9,300 nt of DNA from Bacteroidales bacterium (GTDB taxonomy: Bacteria; Bacteroidota; Bacteroidia; Bacteroidales; VadinHA17), in contig JALOMM010000042.1 in NCBI GenBank assembly GCA_025455535.1, forward strand, positions 1 to 9,300, read 5' to 3'. Of this stretch, positions 6,573 to 9,300 are shown one piece after another. Under the pieces are notes generated by a model that ran no database searches, had not been told where the DNA came from, and saw only the letters and a program-made list of their open reading frames with translations. The position numbers were made by a program, and so were the translations under genes. The stretch's first letter is position 1; each line of letters starts with the position of its first letter.

Positions 6573-7319
6573 TCACATCCTGTTGATCCTGCTGGCTGAG
6601 AAGCCAGCTCCGAAGCCGTTGTCAATATTAACCACAGTGACACCTGCCGCACAACTGGTCAGCATTGCCAGGAGGGCAGATATCCCCTGGAATGATGCTC
6701 CGTAACCGATGCTTGTCGGAACTGCTATCACCGGCATGTTCACAAGACCCCCGATGACGCTGGCAAGTGCTCCCTCCATACCGGCTATGACAACCGCCAC
6801 CTTGCATTGGCGTATCTCGGGCAGCTTGTCAACAAGTCTGTGTATGCCTGCCACCCCGGCATCGTATATCCTTATAACATTGTTTCCAAGCAACTCAGCC
6901 GTGACAGCGGCCTCCTCCGCTACCGGTATATCCGAGGTCCCTGCCGTGATAACGGCTATCCTCGTGGCAGGCGGTACAAGAGCTTTCCTTTGCAGGCTTA
7001 TGATACGTGCCACATCATGATAGATGGCATCCGGGAAAAAGGGGCTTATATACTCAAACAACTCCTTTCCTGCACGTGTCCCGATGATGTTGTTCTCATG
7101 CTCCTGCATCACTGAGAAGATCCCCCTTACCTGTTCATTTGTCTTCCCGGCACAGTAGACTATCTCAGGATATCCGGTACGCAGTTCACGATGATGATCA
7201 ATACGGGCAAACCCGAGATCGCTGTATGGGAAATTACGCAGCTTATCCATTGCCTCATCAACACTCACTGATCCGTCACTAATCCCTTTAAGTATCTTTT
7301 CCAGTTCTAATGCATTCAT
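6573..7319 (-). CDS. larB: Nickel-pincer cofactor biosynthesis protein LarB
   Basis: First enzyme of nickel-pincer nucleotide synthesis. It carboxylates the pyridinium ring of nicotinic acid adenine dinucleotide and cleaves the phosphoanhydride to give the dicarboxylated mononucleotide. The 248 residues match the family length, with an N-terminal helical part (1-45) and a PurE (AIR carboxylase)-like C-terminal domain. Signature stretches are GYPEIVYCAGKT (49-60), TAGTSDIPVAEEA (125-137), VIAGMEGALASVIGG (177-191) and PTSIGYGASFQGISALLAML (201-220), which leads to Cys223. Glu182 and Cys223 correspond in position to the glutamate and cysteine implicated in catalysis in the Lactobacillus plantarum enzyme, as I recall them. 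The ATG is four bases after the larE stop, with no SD, so it is probably translated by coupling. Cytoplasmic. Confidence 0.95.
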   Translation of the reverse strand: MNALELEKILKGISDGSVSVDEAMDKLRNFPYSDLGFARIDHHRELRTGYPEIVYCAGKTNEQVRGIFSVMQEHENNIIGTRAGKELFEYISPFFPDAIYHDVARIISLQRKALVPPATRIAVITAGTSDIPVAEEAAVTAELLGNNVIRIYDAGVAGIHRLVDKLPEIRQCKVAVVIAGMEGALASVIGGLVNMPVIAVPTSIGYGASFQGISALLAMLTSCAAGVTVVNIDNGFGAGFSASRINRM

Positions 7320-7323
7320 CGCT

Positions 7324-8127
7324 TTAACTGATTATGTTCATACTGCCGCTGCGGTAACCCTCCAGATCAATAGTGATATATCTGTAGCCCAGCTCTTTTA
7401 AACCTGACACAACCTTCTCTCTAACCTCACCTGAGATAATCCCTGACAGCTGTTCTTTCCTCAGCTCTATGCGTGCAATATCGCCGTGGACCCTTATGCG
7501 TGAGGCTGTGAAACCCATCCTGGCGAGCAGCAGCTCTGCCTTTTCAGCCTTTCTAAGTTCATCAGGAGTGATTAATGTGTCATGAGGGAAGCGTGTCAGA
7601 AGGCATGAATTTGACAATTTCTCACTTATCCCGAGTCCCGCTGAACGGGCCAGTGCCCTTATCTCTTCCTTGGTCAGTCCTGCCTCCAGAAGCGGACTTC
7701 TGACCTTCTGTTCTTCAAGAGCCTTCATCCCGGGTCGGTAATCATTTACGTCATCTGCATTTGTGCCGTCGAAGATTGTCATTATGTTTTCCTCTGCCGC
7801 GACTTTTCTGATAGCTTTAATGACTACTGTTTTGCATAAGTAGCATCGGTCAGGAGGATTCCCGGTTACCGACTCAGGTATGCCGAAGGTGATCTCCCTG
7901 TGCTGCATCCCGATACTTCTGCAGAACACTGCAGCTTCGCTCACCTCTGACGCAAACATATAGGGCGTATTGACCGTTACAGCCATGAACCTCGCACCAT
8001 CGACCGTGGAGGCGACGCTGGCGAGAAAGCTGCTGTCTGTACCGCCCGAGAGTGCTATTACAGCTGACCCGGCATCAGACAGTATTTCTCTTAACTTGTT
8101 ATGTTTCTCACTCAGGGTCATCGTCAT
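7324..8127 (-). CDS. larE: LarE, PP-loop sulfur transferase for the nickel-pincer cofactor (three-Cys type)
   Basis: ATP-dependent enzyme that converts the two carboxylates of the LarB product to thiocarboxylates. The 267 residues show the PP-loop SGGTDSS at 27-33, FDGTNADDVNDYRPGMKAL (119-137), VRSPLLEAGLTKEEIR (142-157) and LSNSCLLTRFP (171-181), all typical of LarE. Cys175 matches the cysteine sacrificed as sulfur donor in the L. plantarum enzyme. In addition Cys95 and Cys98 form a CYLC pair; CxxC plus this third Cys is the pattern of the LarE form that carries a [4Fe-4S] cluster, described for Thermotoga maritima, and so may allow catalytic rather than one-time sulfur donation. The start at 8127 overlaps the larC stop as ATGA, indicating translational coupling; a second ATG lies two codons later. 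No SD is seen. Cytoplasmic, same operon as larC and larB. Confidence 0.95.
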   Translation of the reverse strand: MTMTLSEKHNKLREILSDAGSAVIALSGGTDSSFLASVASTVDGARFMAVTVNTPYMFASEVSEAAVFCRSIGMQHREITFGIPESVTGNPPDRCYLCKTVVIKAIRKVAAEENIMTIFDGTNADDVNDYRPGMKALEEQKVRSPLLEAGLTKEEIRALARSAGLGISEKLSNSCLLTRFPHDTLITPDELRKAEKAELLLARMGFTASRIRVHGDIARIELRKEQLSGIISGEVREKVVSGLKELGYRYITIDLEGYRSGSMNIIS

Positions 8128-9300
8128 TTTGTTATAAGGGTGATAATCTCATTCATTATCTGTTTCATGGGAATGCCCGTCTCGGCTGCAATTGCGGCGC
8201 AGCGGTCAGCTTCAGGTTTGGCGGATACAAGACGGCCCTCAAAAAATGACTTCTTTATTGTCACCCGGCCAAACCTGGTCTCTATCTCCTCAAGCTCACG
8301 GTGCAGGGTCTCCTTTGTGAAGTGAATGATTCTCAATCCGATTGTTGTGGATTCGCTGAAGAGAATATCTCTTATTATGCTTATCTGTTCCTCTTCACAG
8401 ATAACACTGATGGTAAAGGCAGGCCTCCCCTTTTTCATAATGACCGGCGTAAAGAAGACATCCCTGGCACCTGCGTCAAAGAGTCTCCGGGAGACGTATT
8501 CGGACAGTTCAGGATTCATATCGTCAACATTGCATTCGACCAGGACAGCCTGGTGTCCTGAGGCTGACGCGTCAACCGTCTCTGCCATGAAGACCCTCAG
8601 GATATTAGGCCGGGAGGGATTGTTCTTCTGCCCTATACCGTATCCTGTTGCCTCAATATTGAATTTCAGTCCGTCAGGTGCCGGACTGGCCAGGGCAGCA
8701 ATGATTGCCGCACCTGTAGGTGTTGTGGCCTCAAAGTCAACGCCCCCCGTATGTACCGGAAAACCGCTGATGATTCTTGCTGTGGCAGGAGCAGGGACAG
8801 GAAGAAGCCCGTGTTCACACCTCACCATTCCGCTCCCGAGCTCAATGGTGTTGACATATACCTTTTCAATTCCCAGGGCTGTGAAGCATATTGCAGAACC
8901 CACAATGTCAATAATCGAGTCAATGGCTCCCACTTCATGAAAGTGAATCTCATTCACAGGCTTGTTATGCACTGCAGCTTCGGCCTCGGCAATCCTTGTG
9001 AAAATTCTCATTGCCAGTGCCGTGACATTCTCCGGCAGTCCGGAGCCAAGAATGATCTTCTCAATATCTCCCAGGTTCCTGTGGGCATGGTCAGCATTCT
9101 TATGGCTGTGAACCTGGGGATGGTGATGGCTGTGCCCATGATCATGGCGGTGGTCAGCTCCGTGGTCGTGGTCGTGGTCGTGATTGTGGTCGTGGTCGTG
9201 GTCGTGATTGTGGTCGTGGTCGTGGTCGTGGTCGTGACCATGATCATGACCGTGGTCATGATCCTCTGGACTGACAGAAAGCTCATCCGTTATGACCGTC
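8124..9300 (-). CDS. larC: LarC, nickel insertion protein (5' end beyond the window), with long His-Asp tract
   Basis: CTP-dependent nickel insertase (cyclometallase) that finishes the nickel-pincer cofactor. The frame is open from the window edge to the stop at 8124-8126, giving 391 visible residues; by comparison with usual LarC sizes, an N-terminal part of perhaps 60-80 residues is missing. The ATG at 9011 is internal, because the same frame continues upstream through the His-rich tract. Visible numbering: His-rich tract about 14-73 (28 His in 60 codons), HFHEVGAIDS at 119-128, GSGMVRCEHGLLPVPAPAT at 155-173, ATTPTGAA at 191-198, then the C-terminal domain with ECNVDDMNPE at 255-264 and IMKKGRPAF at 287-295. 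Both domains are in one frame, unlike the larC1/larC2 frameshift arrangement of L. plantarum. The stop overlaps the larE start (ATGA). The promoter must lie beyond the right edge. Confidence 0.93.
   Translation of the reverse strand, partial: TVITDELSVSPEDHDHGHDHGHDHDHDHDHNHDHDHDHNHDHDHDHGADHRHDHGHSHHHPQVHSHKNADHAHRNLGDIEKIILGSGLPENVTALAMRIFTRIAEAEAAVHNKPVNEIHFHEVGAIDSIIDIVGSAICFTALGIEKVYVNTIELGSGMVRCEHGLLPVPAPATARIISGFPVHTGGVDFEATTPTGAAIIAALASPAPDGLKFNIEATGYGIGQKNNPSRPNILRVFMAETVDASASGHQAVLVECNVDDMNPELSEYVSRRLFDAGARDVFFTPVIMKKGRPAFTISVICEEEQISIIRDILFSESTTIGLRIIHFTKETLHRELEEIETRFGRVTIKKSFFEGRLVSAKPEADRCAAIAAETGIPMKQIMNEIITLITK
9162..9236 (-). repeat. GTCGTG microsatellite encoding His-Asp repeats in LarC
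   Basis: On the plus strand, two identical 24-bp units (9162-9185 and 9186-9209, each three GTGGTC words plus GTGATT) are followed by a longer run of GTGGTC words to 9236. On the coding strand these are alternating CAC (His) with GAC (Asp) or AAT (Asn). All period lengths are multiples of three, so unit gain or loss changes tract length without shifting the frame. The exact DNA identity of the 24-bp copies suggests recent expansion. Confidence 0.9.

Noticed and set aside
8326..8940. Plus-strand open frame of 204 codons
   Set aside because: It is antisense to larC, whose family motifs are clear; the composition looks like a shadow frame.
8124..9011. A short LarC starting at the ATG at 9011, or a larC1/larC2 frameshift
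   Set aside because: Codons above 9011 in the same frame encode the normal LarC sequence (LGDIEKIILGSGLPENVTALA) and the His-rich tract with no stop. The protein is in one frame and merely truncated by the window edge.
9162..9236. CRISPR-like direct repeats
   Set aside because: There are no unique spacers. It is a trinucleotide-phased microsatellite inside a coding frame.
9008..9286. Minus-strand Thr-rich open frame of 92 codons
   Set aside because: It is the out-of-frame reading of the His-Asp repeat. The larC frame runs straight through this region and continues the conserved protein.

Overview
The window looks like a chromosomal segment of a member of the Bacteroidota, most likely order Bacteroidales or Marinilabiliales. 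The pointers are a C-terminal Tyr-ending (archaeal/eukaryote-type) ProS, a FadL/OmpP1-like outer-membrane protein of the kind common in Bacteroidales, a WbqC-family gene, promoter candidates of the TTTG/TAnnTTTG type, and the general absence of Shine-Dalgarno (SD) sequences. This placement is inferred from gene content, not from a database search. No RNA gene, insertion sequence or CRISPR array was seen.

Layout. Positions 1-129 (minus) hold the 5' end of an unrecognised gene. At 227-1702 (minus) lies proS, followed by a good intrinsic terminator candidate at 173-213. A 93-bp divergent intergenic region separates proS from a plus-strand run of three envelope genes: a secreted Tyr/Trp-rich then Gly/Asn/Gln-rich protein (1796-2869), a predicted lipoprotein with Tyr-rich, Gln/Ser-repeat and Ser/Gly-rich parts (2940-4334), and a FadL/OmpP1-like beta-barrel protein (4414-5916). 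This run converges on a minus-strand operon that enters from the right edge in the order larC (5' end missing), larE, larB, wbqC. A strong GC-rich hairpin lies at the convergence point, inside the last codons of wbqC.

How the genes work together. LarB, LarE and LarC are the three enzymes that convert nicotinic acid adenine dinucleotide into the nickel-pincer nucleotide cofactor of lactate racemase-type (LarA) enzymes. LarB carboxylates and hydrolyses the precursor, LarE adds sulfur and LarC inserts nickel. No larA is visible; it may lie beyond the right edge or elsewhere. LarE carries the three-cysteine pattern associated with the [4Fe-4S] form of the enzyme, and LarC carries a long His-Asp tract that probably buffers nickel. 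The two low-complexity envelope proteins share a Tyr-Asp-Pro motif, an aromatic middle part, a disordered tail and a Ser-Gly-Arg-Arg C-terminus. They are also the only genes here with strong SD sequences, so they may form a small, specially translated surface system. Their function is unknown.
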